DNA of 44,824 nt from IMG/VR virus record IMGVR_UViG_3300046387_000063, positions 1 through 44,824 of that record; one strand, given 5' to 3'. Position 1 is the stretch's first letter. Each line of letters begins with the position of its first letter. This document shows positions 25,593 to 33,409 of the stretch, piece after piece. The position numbers were made by a program, and so were the translations under genes. The DNA is from a virus. The notes under the pieces are model-generated. The model worked only from the letters and a program-made list of their open reading frames with translations, did no database searches and was not told the origin of the DNA.

Positions 25593-26012
25593 ATGAAAGA
25601 CCCATTTTCCAGTATAGATAAAGCTCTTGGTGTATTTGATCCAGTAGAAACTGCAATCCAACAAAATAATATTACAGTTCCTAAAAAAGTTGTCCAAAGT
25701 AATGAAGACGATATAGAAAATGATTATAAATATCAACGAGAAAATTTCTACGGACTTGTTGAAAGAGGTCAAGATGCTATAGATGGTATTTTAGAACTTG
25801 CAAAAGAGGGTGAACACCCAAGAGCATATGAAGTTGCTGGAAATCTCATTAAACAAGTGGCTGAGGTTACGGAGAAATTAGGTGACTTACAAGAGAAAAT
25901 GCGAAAACTTAAAGAAGTTCCTAATTCTGCACCCAAGAATGTCACTAATGCATTGTTTGTTGGTTCGACTGCTGAATTACAGAAAATGCTAAAAGGTAAG
26001 AGTGATGAGTGA
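25593..26012 (+). CDS. gp16: Terminase small subunit gp16
   Basis: 139 aa (T4 gp16 is 164). It starts 2 nt after gene 15 and its 3' end overlaps gene 17, the standard T4-like arrangement. The N-terminal half is acidic and likely flexible. The C-terminal half is a long helical hairpin (YGLVERGQDAIDGILELAKE, then VAEVTEKLGDLQEKMRKLKE), as expected for the oligomerising core. It would form a ring that regulates the gp17 motor and recognises DNA concatemers. The assignment rests mainly on synteny and helical pattern. Confidence 0.85.
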   Translation: MKDPFSSIDKALGVFDPVETAIQQNNITVPKKVVQSNEDDIENDYKYQRENFYGLVERGQDAIDGILELAKEGEHPRAYEVAGNLIKQVAEVTEKLGDLQEKMRKLKEVPNSAPKNVTNALFVGSTAELQKMLKGKSDE

Positions 26013-27648
26013 TGCTACATATCTTGGAAATCCTAATCTCAAAAGAGCGAATGTTCAACAAGAGTGGACTAAGAAACAACTGTTTGAGTACAAGCGATGT
26101 ATGGAAGACCCTCTGTACTTCATACAGAGTTATGTAAAAATTGTATCACTTGATGAGGGTTTAGTACCTTTTAAAATGTACCCCTTTCAAAAAGAAATGG
26201 TTGGTACATTTCATAATAATCGTTTTACTATTTGTAAACTACCCAGACAGTCTGGTAAATCTACCACTATGGTTTCTTATCTATTACACTATGCGTTGTT
26301 TAACCCTAGTGTAAACATTGCTATACTTGCAAACAAGGCTGCAACTGCAAGAGATTTGTTAGGAAGACTGCAACTTGCATATGAACATCTACCAAAGTGG
26401 TTGCAACAAGGAGTTATGTCTTGGAATAAAGGTTCTCTGGAACTAGAGAATGGGTCTAAAATACTTGCTTCCTCGACCTCTGCGAGTGCTGTGAGGGGTG
26501 GAAGTTACAACATCATATTCTTAGACGAGTTTGCTTATGTACCATCAAATGTTGCAGAACAATTTTTTAGTTCTGTGTATCCAACCATTTCTTCTGGACA
26601 ATCCACAAAAGTGATGATAGTAAGTACTCCTCATGGTATGAATATGTTCTATAAAATATGGACAGATGCAGAAGAAAAACGAAATAGTTATATTCCTATT
26701 GAAGTTCATTGGTCAGAAGTACCAGGCCGTGATGAGAAATGGAAAAAAGAAACTATTGCAAATACAAGTGAACAACAGTTTAATACAGAGTTTGAGTGCG
26801 AGTTTTTAGGTTCTATAGATACTTTGATATCTCCCTCAACATTAAGACGATTGACATATAGAACACCAGAACAATCTAATGCTGGTGTAGATATATACGA
26901 AAGACCTTTAGAAGATCACACATATGTACTAACAGCTGATGTATCCAGAGGAACATCAAATGATTATTCTGCATTTATTGTTTTTGATGTTACATCAGTT
27001 CCTTATCGTATGGTTGCAAAATTTAGAGATAATGAAATAAAACCTTTACTTTTTCCACAAAAAATACATCAAATCGCAAAAGTATATAATCAAGCATTTG
27101 TTTTAGTAGAAGTGAATGATATTGGAGAACAAGTTGCAAACGCAATGCAGTATGACATGGAATATGATAATATGATGATGGCATCTATGAGAGGTCGTGC
27201 TGGTCAAATACTTGGTGGTGGATTTTCTGGTGGTAGAGCTCAATTGGGTGTGAGAACCACAAAGGCAGTTAAGAAGATAGGTTGTTCTAATTTAAAACAA
27301 TTGATAGAAGATAATAAACTCATAGTAGAAGATTTTGATGTAATTAATGAATTATCTACATTTATTGTTAAAGGGTCATCACATGAAGCAGATGATGGTT
27401 GTAATGATGATATGGTTGCGTGTTTATTTATATTTGCGTGGTGTACTGACCAAACTTATTTTAAAGAACTTACAAACAATGATATACGAGAACAGATGTA
27501 TAGAGAAAGTCAAGACCAACTAGAACAAGATATGGCTCCTTTTGGTTTTGTTATCAATGGTTTAGAAGATGATAATATTGGAACTGCGATTGACGAATAC
27601 GGAACAAGATGGAGTCCTATAGTAAGACAATATGATACTGATTGGTAA
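26005..27648 (+). CDS. gp17: Terminase large subunit gp17
   Basis: 547 aa packaging ATPase/nuclease that drives DNA into the prohead through the gp20 portal. The ATPase domain shows Walker A RQSGKSTT (81-88), Walker B IIFLDE (170-175) and STPHG motif III (207-211). The C-terminal RNase H-like nuclease shows TADVSRG (Asp 312), the VEVND segment (Glu 369) and a final acidic pair (Asp 468/469), matching the metal-binding triad of T4 gp17. I place the start at the ATG at 26005, with an AAAGGTAAG ribosome site, overlapping gene 16 by 8 nt. A GTG one codon upstream is less likely. No intein or intron interrupts it. Confidence 0.96.
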   Translation: MSDATYLGNPNLKRANVQQEWTKKQLFEYKRCMEDPLYFIQSYVKIVSLDEGLVPFKMYPFQKEMVGTFHNNRFTICKLPRQSGKSTTMVSYLLHYALFNPSVNIAILANKAATARDLLGRLQLAYEHLPKWLQQGVMSWNKGSLELENGSKILASSTSASAVRGGSYNIIFLDEFAYVPSNVAEQFFSSVYPTISSGQSTKVMIVSTPHGMNMFYKIWTDAEEKRNSYIPIEVHWSEVPGRDEKWKKETIANTSEQQFNTEFECEFLGSIDTLISPSTLRRLTYRTPEQSNAGVDIYERPLEDHTYVLTADVSRGTSNDYSAFIVFDVTSVPYRMVAKFRDNEIKPLLFPQKIHQIAKVYNQAFVLVEVNDIGEQVANAMQYDMEYDNMMMASMRGRAGQILGGGFSGGRAQLGVRTTKAVKKIGCSNLKQLIEDNKLIVEDFDVINELSTFIVKGSSHEADDGCNDDMVACLFIFAWCTDQTYFKELTNNDIREQMYRESQDQLEQDMAPFGFVINGLEDDNIGTAIDEYGTRWSPIVRQYDTDW

Positions 27649-27803
27649 TGGAAAGTCCTTGTGTTCAAATCTGTAAACTTATAGATAGTGTGTGTATTGG
27701 TTGTTTAAGAACAAGTGAAGAAATAACTATGTGGTCAAAGTACACAGATGAAGAAAGAGAAACTATTATTAAAGAAATTCAATCAAGTCGTTGTCGAGTT
27801 TAA
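27648..27803 (+). CDS. DUF1289 family small cysteine protein
   Basis: 51 aa. Starts at the ATG overlapping the gene 17 stop (TAATG at 27646-27650) and stops TAA at 27801-27803. The sequence carries the DUF1289 pattern: SPCVQIC near the N-terminus, then CIGC, then a LRTSEEITMWSKYTDEER helix. Cys 5, 9, 16 and 19 form the C-x3-C-x6-C-x2-C metal-site spacing. DUF1289 proteins are short, mainly proteobacterial, and of unproven function, with metal or Fe-S binding suspected. Coupling to gene 17 suggests late expression. Its last 35 bases overlap the convergent gene on the other strand. Probably an acquired host-type gene. Confidence 0.8.
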   Translation: MESPCVQICKLIDSVCIGCLRTSEEITMWSKYTDEERETIIKEIQSSRCRV

Positions 27804-28068
27804 TCCAACAATTAGAACAAACTACTTTACATTGATTCATTAATTTATGTACTTGTTTTCTACTTTCGTCATTCGTACCAACTCGTTTCGCTTGTTTACG
27901 AATTTCTACATCATGGGGATAAAGTTTTAAACATACAGTTTCACTTTCTCCACAATGAATACAATGTTCATTATTAAGATGTGTATTCAACCATGCAACT
28001 CGTTTTCGGTAGTTCCTACGAGCTACCTTTTTGATTGTGTCTTTATATTTTTCATAATGTGTTGTCAT
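27769..28068 (-). CDS. HNH-like zinc-binding protein (degenerate), reverse strand
   Basis: 99 aa, the only convincing minus-strand gene here. Residues 1-30 are basic (KKVARRNYRKRVAW). CIHC (36-39) and CSNC (84-87) form a treble-clef-like zinc site. Between them LYPHD (49-53) stands where HNH proteins have their first catalytic His, and LMNQCKVVCSNCWIK resembles the closing HNH segment (usual pattern C-x-x-C-H-R). The final His is replaced by Trp 88, so nuclease activity is doubtful. It may instead be a DNA- or RNA-binding remnant of a mobile HNH gene. A perfect minus-strand TATAAATA lies 5 nt before the ATG. Confidence 0.7.
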   Translation of the reverse strand: MTTHYEKYKDTIKKVARRNYRKRVAWLNTHLNNEHCIHCGESETVCLKLYPHDVEIRKQAKRVGTNDESRKQVHKLMNQCKVVCSNCWIKLDNDLIEFL

Positions 28069-28073
28069 ATGAT

Positions 28074-28081
28074 TATTTATA
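28074..28081 (-). promoter_or_regulatory. Minus-strand late promoter abutting the start codon
   Basis: The plus strand reads TATTTATA, so the minus strand carries an exact TATAAATA followed by ATCAT and then ATG. Only 5 nt separate octamer and ATG, so a T4-like start site would fall at or beside the A of the ATG, with no room for a ribosome site. Confidence 0.6.
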
Positions 28082-28124
28082 AGTTTTGTTACATATAAAA
28101 GTGGGTTTTTAGAAACTTCATTTT

Positions 28125-28132
28125 TATAAATA
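28125..28132 (+). promoter_or_regulatory. T4-type late promoter for gene 18 (TATAAATA)
   Basis: An exact octamer 42 nt before the gene 18 ATG, the longest leader of the set. The leader holds a perfect 10-base palindrome (AGAGTACTCT, 28145-28154) and an AAGGAG ribosome site. It lies back-to-back with the minus-strand octamer at 28074. Confidence 0.78.
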
Positions 28133-28174
28133 TAAGGAAATAAGAGAGTACTCTAAAATTAAGGAGCAAAAATC

Positions 28175-30394
28175 ATGTCATTTTTAGTCTCGCCTGGTGT
28201 TCATGTCAGGGAAATAGATTTAACAAATGTCGTTCCAGCAGTTGCCACCTCTATTGGTGCAATCGCAGGCGCATTTGAAAAAGGCCCAGTTAGTTCTGTG
28301 ACAACTATTACGTCAGAAGAACAATTGGTACAAACATTCGGAAAACCACAAACATCAAGTAATCAGTTTGAAACATTTTTTTCTGCTGCAAACTTTTTGC
28401 AATATGGTGATAATTTAAAAGTAGTAAGAGCAGAAAGTGGATTATTAAATGCTGGTGCAAACTCTGGTATATTAATTAGAGATGATGACCACTACCAAGC
28501 ATCTTTCCAAGATGGTTCTGGTTCTCATGGAGAATGGGCTGCAAGAACTGCTGGAACTCATGGTAACGGAATTGGTGTTGACATTTGTTCAAGTGCAAGA
28601 GCATTTAAACAACCACTAGGTACATTGAACTTAGTGAATGGTGCTGGTGCAGTTGGTGACTTATCAATAACAGTTGACAACCAAGATGCAACAGATGCTA
28701 CAATCGCAGTTGGTGACATCATTTCTTTCCAAACAAATAACTCTGTTACTGCAACTGTAAATGGTGCAATCACAGTTGCAACCAAAAACTTAACAGTTGA
28801 CGGAAACTCTGGTACAATCGAAGTTGGACAAAGAGTTATCGGTGCTGGTATATCAGATGGAGATGTAGTTGTTAAAGTTGCAACAGTAACTTCACAGACT
28901 GCATTAATACTCGATAAACCAATCATAGTTGGAAATGACGTACCTCTTGCATTTACAACTGATGCACAAGTAGAATCAAAAGGTGAGGAATATGAAGTAA
29001 CTTCTGTTTCAAGTGAAGACTTAACAATTCGTTTATTAGATGATCCTGCTGGTGCTGGACTACAAACTGTAATTCCAGACAACTCATTTATTACAAGACG
29101 TTGGAGATTTTCTGACTTATTTGATGAGGCTCCTGGCACTTCTGCATATGCAACTCAAAATGCTCGTGGAGAAAAAGATGAAATCCATGTTGCAGTATAT
29201 GACACAGTTGGTAATATTACAGGAAATGCTGTTGGTGTTGCTGGACAAAGAACAGCTGCAGTAATGGAAAGATTTCCAAATATGTCATTGAATCCAAATG
29301 GTAAAACACCACAAGGTTCTAATAACTATTATGTAGATGTTATCTTTGCAAAATCACAGTTTATCTACTGGACAGATCATCTTTCTGCTGGTTCTAACTG
29401 GGGAACAGATATTGCATCTGGTACAGATTACACATTAGTATCTGGTGTTGATGTTTCTACATTAACTGGTGGTACTGATGACTATGCACTAACTAATGGT
29501 GAAATCGCACTTGCATATGATAAATTTAATGATACAGAATCATTAGATATCAACTTAGTTATCGGTGGTTCTTCAAGTACTGCTGCTGATACTGCTGCAA
29601 ATATGGACACTCATGTAACAATGATTACAGACCTTGTAGAAAGTCGTAGAGATTGTGTGGGATTTGTTTCTCCATATCGAGCTGCAACAGTTGGTGTTTC
29701 ATCTTCAATTACTGCAACAAAGAATGTAATTGATGGTTTTGATTTATGTCCAAGTTCATCATATATGGTTTTTGATAGTGGTTACAAGTATATGTACGAC
29801 AAGTATAGTGATGTGTATAGATTTGTTCCATTAAACGCAGATATCGCTGGACTTTGTGCATTTACAGATAATATTGCAGAAAGTTTCTTCTCTCCTGCTG
29901 GATTTAACAGAGGAAATATTCGTGGTGCAGTTAAGTTGTCTTACAACCCTACAAAGGCAGAAAGAGATCAACTTTACAAAAAACGAGTTAACCCTGTAAC
30001 TAACTTTCCTGGGCAAGGAGTTTGTCTTTTCGGAGATAAAACTGCATTAACAAAACCAAGTGCGTTTGATAGAATTAACGTAAGACGATTATTCTTACTT
30101 CTAGAAAAGGCAATTGCGACTGCTGCTAAGTTCCAACTCTTTGAGTTCAATGATGAATTTACAAGAGCACAATTTAGAAACTTAGTAGAACCATTCTTGA
30201 GAGATATTCAAGGTAGACGAGGTATTACAGACTTTAGTTTAAAGTGTGACGATACTAATAATACTGGAGAAGTCATTGACAGGAATGAATTTATCGCAGA
30301 TATTTTCATCAAACCTGCTAGGTCAGTCAACTTTATTACACTAAACTTTATCGCAGTACGAACTGGGGTTGCGTTTAGTGAGGTAGGAGGTTAA
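28175..30394 (+). CDS. gp18: Tail sheath protein gp18
   Basis: 739 aa contractile sheath subunit, longer than T4 gp18 (659 aa). The N-terminus is diagnostic (FLVSPGVHVREIDLTNVVPA, then IGAIAGAFEKGPV). So is the C-terminal domain (FDRINVRRLFLLLEKAIAT, then FEFNDEFTRAQFRNLVEPFL and FIKPARSVNFITLNFIAVRT), which forms the conserved core that handles contraction. Residues ~140-310 form an inserted, Gly/Thr/Val-rich protruding region, probably surface exposed on the sheath and accounting for the extra length. It heads a late unit with gene 19, which starts 2 nt after it. Confidence 0.96.
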   Translation: MSFLVSPGVHVREIDLTNVVPAVATSIGAIAGAFEKGPVSSVTTITSEEQLVQTFGKPQTSSNQFETFFSAANFLQYGDNLKVVRAESGLLNAGANSGILIRDDDHYQASFQDGSGSHGEWAARTAGTHGNGIGVDICSSARAFKQPLGTLNLVNGAGAVGDLSITVDNQDATDATIAVGDIISFQTNNSVTATVNGAITVATKNLTVDGNSGTIEVGQRVIGAGISDGDVVVKVATVTSQTALILDKPIIVGNDVPLAFTTDAQVESKGEEYEVTSVSSEDLTIRLLDDPAGAGLQTVIPDNSFITRRWRFSDLFDEAPGTSAYATQNARGEKDEIHVAVYDTVGNITGNAVGVAGQRTAAVMERFPNMSLNPNGKTPQGSNNYYVDVIFAKSQFIYWTDHLSAGSNWGTDIASGTDYTLVSGVDVSTLTGGTDDYALTNGEIALAYDKFNDTESLDINLVIGGSSSTAADTAANMDTHVTMITDLVESRRDCVGFVSPYRAATVGVSSSITATKNVIDGFDLCPSSSYMVFDSGYKYMYDKYSDVYRFVPLNADIAGLCAFTDNIAESFFSPAGFNRGNIRGAVKLSYNPTKAERDQLYKKRVNPVTNFPGQGVCLFGDKTALTKPSAFDRINVRRLFLLLEKAIATAAKFQLFEFNDEFTRAQFRNLVEPFLRDIQGRRGITDFSLKCDDTNNTGEVIDRNEFIADIFIKPARSVNFITLNFIAVRTGVAFSEVGG

Positions 30395-30396
30395 TC

Positions 30397-30930
30397 ATGG
30401 CACAGATAGATGACTTTAAAGCAAACTTAATCGGTGGTGGTGCAAGAGCTAATCAGTTTAGAATAACAATTACTCCACCGCCTGGCATTGCAATTGGACT
30501 AGATGTTCGTAGAACTTCATTTTTAGTATCTGCTGCAGCTATCCCATCAATTGAAATGGCATTTATTCCAGTACCATTTAGAGGAAGAAATATCTTCTAT
30601 CCTGGCGATAGACCAGACCCAGGCGACTGGACAACAACTTTCTATAATGATACAGACTTTATGATACGAAATGCAATGGAAAGATGGTCTAATGGTATTA
30701 ACGATTTCGCAAACAATACTGGACTTACAAACCCTGCTGATTTTCAAACTGATTTACAAGTAGAACAGTTAGATAGAGATGATACAATTCTAAAGACATA
30801 TCTCCTTAGAAATTGTTTTCCAACTAGTATTGCTGAAATTGGATTGGACATGAGTTCAAATGACGCTATTGAAACATTTGGAGTAACTTGGAAGTATACA
30901 CACTTAGAAGCTTCTGGTGTTAATTTCTAA
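30397..30930 (+). CDS. gp19: Tail tube protein gp19
   Basis: 177 aa (T4 gp19 is 163). It polymerises into the inner tail tube inside the gp18 sheath. Family features are visible: ANQFRITITPPPGIAI near the N-terminus, VSAAAIPSIEMAFIPVPFRGR near residue 45, a GDRPDPGDWTTTFYND stretch near 70, and the closing TFGVTWKYTHLE strand. It starts 2 nt after gene 18 with a GTAGGAGG ribosome site located in the end of that gene. The order sheath-tube-portal is canonical. Confidence 0.95.
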   Translation: MAQIDDFKANLIGGGARANQFRITITPPPGIAIGLDVRRTSFLVSAAAIPSIEMAFIPVPFRGRNIFYPGDRPDPGDWTTTFYNDTDFMIRNAMERWSNGINDFANNTGLTNPADFQTDLQVEQLDRDDTILKTYLLRNCFPTSIAEIGLDMSSNDAIETFGVTWKYTHLEASGVNF

Positions 30931-30933
30931 CCT

Positions 30934-30941
30934 ACTAAATA
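30934..30941 (+). promoter_or_regulatory. Variant late promoter for gene 20 (ACTAAATA)
   Basis: ACTAAATAGTA lies 22 nt before gene 20 and matches the variant before gene 13. A TAGTAGGAG ribosome site follows. Confidence 0.5.
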
Positions 30942-30963
30942 GTACACAATAGTAGGAGATATT

Positions 30964-32556
30964 ATGGCGGAATTATTTGGTTTCAAATTTGAAAGAATAA
31001 AAGACTCTGGCTCTCAAGAGAAGTTTACTGAACCTAGTTCAGAAGACGGAACTCTTGAGGTCGCTGGAGGCGGTTTTTATGGACAACTTCTAGATACTGA
31101 TGGTAGAGAACGAACCGAGCAAGACTTGATTCGTAGATATCGTGATATTGCACAACAACCAGAGTGCGATAGTGCGATTGAAGATATCATTAATGAGGGT
31201 ATTGTTTCAAACGAAAAAGACCAAGCAGTTGCTATTGAGTTAGATAGACTCGTTATGCCTAAAAGAATCAAAGAAAGAATTAGAGAAGAATTTGATTCTG
31301 TTTTACAGCTTCTAGATTTTGATACAAAAGGCCATGATATATTCAGACGTTGGTATGTTGATGGTAGACTATTTTATCATAAAGTTATTGACCAAAAAAA
31401 TCCACGAAAAGGTATTCAAGAGTTACGATACATTGAACCTAAAAAAATTCGTAGGGTTAAAGAAGTAAAGAAAGATGTAAAAAAAGGAACTAGTGTACAA
31501 TTAGTTAAAAATGTAAACGAATACTATCTTTATAATGACAAAGGCCTTAAAACTGGAACTACTGAAGGTATTAAGATATCTCCAGACTCTATTACTTATT
31601 GTCCAAGTGGATTAATAGATCAAAACAAAGGTCATGTACTTTCACATCTACATAAGGCAATCAAACCAGTTAATCAACTACGCATGATTGAAGATGCGTT
31701 AGTTATTTACAGAATTTCAAGAGCTCCAGAAAGACGTATCTTTTATATTGATGTTGGTAATCTACCAAAGATAAAGGCAGAACAATATCTAAAAGATGTT
31801 ATGAATAGATATAGAAATAAATTAGTTTATGATGCATCATCTGGTGAGATACGAGATGACAGAAATCATATGTCTATGTTAGAAGATTTCTGGTTGCCAA
31901 GACGAGAGGGTGGTCGTGGTACAGAGATTACTACTTTGCCTGGTGGTTCTAATCTTGGTGAAATAGATGACATAGAATACTTCAAGAAAAAACTATATCG
32001 TTCTTTGAACGTACCAATTTCAAGGTTAGAGGCAGAGGCTGGTTTTAGTCTTGGTCGTTCTACAGAGATTACAAGAGATGAACTTAAATTTACGAAGTTT
32101 GTACAGAGGTTAAGAAAGAAATTTACACCTCTGTTTACTGATATTTTAAAAACACAACTTATTCTCAAAGGTGTAATTACCATAGAGGATTGGAAAAAGA
32201 TGTCGCAACATATTCAGTACGACTTCTTACAAGACGGACACTTTGCAGAACTCAAGAAAGCAGAGTTGATGGAAGATAGAATTAATGCATTAGGTTCTAT
32301 TGAAAGTTATATTGGTACATTTTTTAGTAAACAATGGGTACAGAAAAACGTACTAAATCTTTCTGATAGAGAAATTGATGATATGCAGAAACAAATGAAC
32401 ATAGAAGCTGGACTTGACCCAGATGAGGGTGGAGTTGATGTACCAGATGGTGGAGATGGAATTACAAGATATCCTTCCATTGATGGTGCTCCAATCCCAG
32501 CAGATGATGTTGCTAAATTAAAAGGTGAAACACCACCAGAAAATGGAGATAAATAA
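30964..32556 (+). CDS. gp20: Portal protein gp20
   Basis: 530 aa (T4 gp20 is 524), the dodecameric head vertex through which DNA passes. Marine gp20 markers are present: DLIRRYRDIAQQPECDSAIEDI near residue 55, RLVMPKRIKERIREEF near 95, RAPERRIFYIDVGNLPKIKAEQYL near 255, then GGRGTEITTLPGG and RSLNVPISRLEAEAGFSLGR. The last ~50 residues are Pro/Gly/Asp-rich and probably disordered. It starts a unit of portal, core proteins and protease. Its TAA overlaps the ATG of the next small gene. Confidence 0.96.
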   Translation: MAELFGFKFERIKDSGSQEKFTEPSSEDGTLEVAGGGFYGQLLDTDGRERTEQDLIRRYRDIAQQPECDSAIEDIINEGIVSNEKDQAVAIELDRLVMPKRIKERIREEFDSVLQLLDFDTKGHDIFRRWYVDGRLFYHKVIDQKNPRKGIQELRYIEPKKIRRVKEVKKDVKKGTSVQLVKNVNEYYLYNDKGLKTGTTEGIKISPDSITYCPSGLIDQNKGHVLSHLHKAIKPVNQLRMIEDALVIYRISRAPERRIFYIDVGNLPKIKAEQYLKDVMNRYRNKLVYDASSGEIRDDRNHMSMLEDFWLPRREGGRGTEITTLPGGSNLGEIDDIEYFKKKLYRSLNVPISRLEAEAGFSLGRSTEITRDELKFTKFVQRLRKKFTPLFTDILKTQLILKGVITIEDWKKMSQHIQYDFLQDGHFAELKKAELMEDRINALGSIESYIGTFFSKQWVQKNVLNLSDREIDDMQKQMNIEAGLDPDEGGVDVPDGGDGITRYPSIDGAPIPADDVAKLKGETPPENGDK

Positions 32557-32735
32557 TGAGTGCAGAAAATTTCGTAGATGAACTACAAAAAGGTAATAAC
32601 TTAGGTGCTGAAGATGCATTTAAAAGTGCAATGACAGATAGAGTTGCACAATCACTAGAAGCAAAAAGAAAAGAGGTCGCTGGTTCTTTCGTAAAGAATC
32701 ATATACCAGAAGTAGAGGAAGATGAAACAGTTTAA
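32556..32735 (+). CDS. Prohead core protein, gp67-like
   Basis: 59 aa, starting at the ATG in TAATG at the end of gene 20 and ending TAA at 32733-32735. The protein (MSAENFVDELQKGNNLG, then an AFKSAMTDRVAQSLEAKRKE helix, ending in an acidic EVEEDETV tail) has the layout of T4 gp67, the small acidic prohead core protein encoded just after gene 20. Position, size, charge and the F-x-x-A-M-x-x-R-V helix all fit. It should sit in the scaffold core and be degraded by gp21 at maturation. Named by synteny and pattern, not by search. Confidence 0.72.
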   Translation: MSAENFVDELQKGNNLGAEDAFKSAMTDRVAQSLEAKRKEVAGSFVKNHIPEVEEDETV

Positions 32736-32967
32736 TTCATTCTATACATCTCTCCCAGAGAAAGATGAACACAAGAAATCAAAACAGTATAAGAAACTTT
32801 CTCCGAAAATGAAAGATGCTGTTGATGATATTTTTGGTAAAATGGACTCTAAACCTTCAGATTTCCTAAATACTTTTGAAAAAACTATTAATCAAGTATC
32901 TAAAAAATATAAGGTGCCAGAAAAGGAACTTATGGGATATTTTGAAAAAGAAATGTTAGCATTTTAA
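32722..32967 (+). CDS. Small helical protein in the gp68 position
   Basis: 81 aa, Lys-rich and helical (DEHKKSKQYKKLSPKMKDAVDDI, split by a Met, then FLNTFEKTINQVSKKY). It overlaps the gp67-like gene by 14 nt in another frame, so expression is probably coupled. In T4 gene 68, another prohead core protein, lies here, but this protein is shorter than T4 gp68 (141 aa) and I see no clear sequence match. It could be a core protein or an unrelated small virion protein. A GAGGAAGATG ribosome site lies inside the upstream gene. Confidence 0.7.
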   Translation: MKQFNSFYTSLPEKDEHKKSKQYKKLSPKMKDAVDDIFGKMDSKPSDFLNTFEKTINQVSKKYKVPEKELMGYFEKEMLAF

Positions 32968-32978
32968 GGAGTTAAATA

Positions 32979-33398
32979 ATGTCATTCGTAACAACAACAT
33001 TGAGAGATACAGTAGTCAATGCACCCAAAGCTGGTGGAATGGTAACAGTAAAAGCAGTTTTTGATAATGATACTGCAACCAATCTTATTCTAGACGGACA
33101 TAGTTTAGATGGTTTTGCGAATGGAGCAAAGGTAGATTTACTAAGAGCATGGTGGTCTTTTACTCAAGGTACTGCTGCTGGAAATACTGGAGATTGTATT
33201 ATTGAATTTAAAGGTGCATCATCTGATGTTGTTGCATTACATCTTGCTGGAACTGGACACTATGATGGTTCTGCTGGTGCAATCAAAGCAGCTGCAACAA
33301 ACACAACTGCAACATCTTCTGATATCACAGCAGAAACTAGAGGAACATCTGGTTTTGTAATTTTAGAACTTAGAAAAGATGAAGCATATACTACATAA
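32979..33398 (+). CDS. Beta-rich virion-type protein of unknown function
   Basis: 139 aa. Ala/Gly/Thr-rich, predicted mostly beta, with segments MVTVKAVFDNDTATNLILDG, KVDLLRAWWSFTQG and GFVILELRKDEAYTT. There is no helix-rich core-protein character. It lies between the core-protein genes and the prohead protease gene, where T4 has nothing of this type. Composition resembles the small beta proteins of the fibre locus and head-decoration proteins of other phages. A head-surface role is one option. It has a TTAAGGAGTTAAATA ribosome site, among the best in the window, which suggests abundant product. Confidence 0.72.
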   Translation: MSFVTTTLRDTVVNAPKAGGMVTVKAVFDNDTATNLILDGHSLDGFANGAKVDLLRAWWSFTQGTAAGNTGDCIIEFKGASSDVVALHLAGTGHYDGSAGAIKAAATNTTATSSDITAETRGTSGFVILELRKDEAYTT

Positions 33399-33409
33399 AG
33401 GATAGAACT

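Noticed and set aside
26002-26004. GTG start for gene 17 one codon upstream
   Set aside because: The ATG at 26005 is the commoner start codon and has better spacing to the AAAGGTAAG ribosome site.
28091-28132. A possible terminator (TAAAA...TTTTTA) between the minus-strand gene and gene 18
   Set aside because: The stem is only A-T pairs and has no T-run of terminator type on either strand.
28145-28154. AGAGTACTCT palindrome in the gene 18 leader as an operator or hairpin
   Set aside because: With a usable loop only about three base pairs remain. A single 10-base palindrome in this composition is not strong evidence of a site, though it is noted with the promoter.
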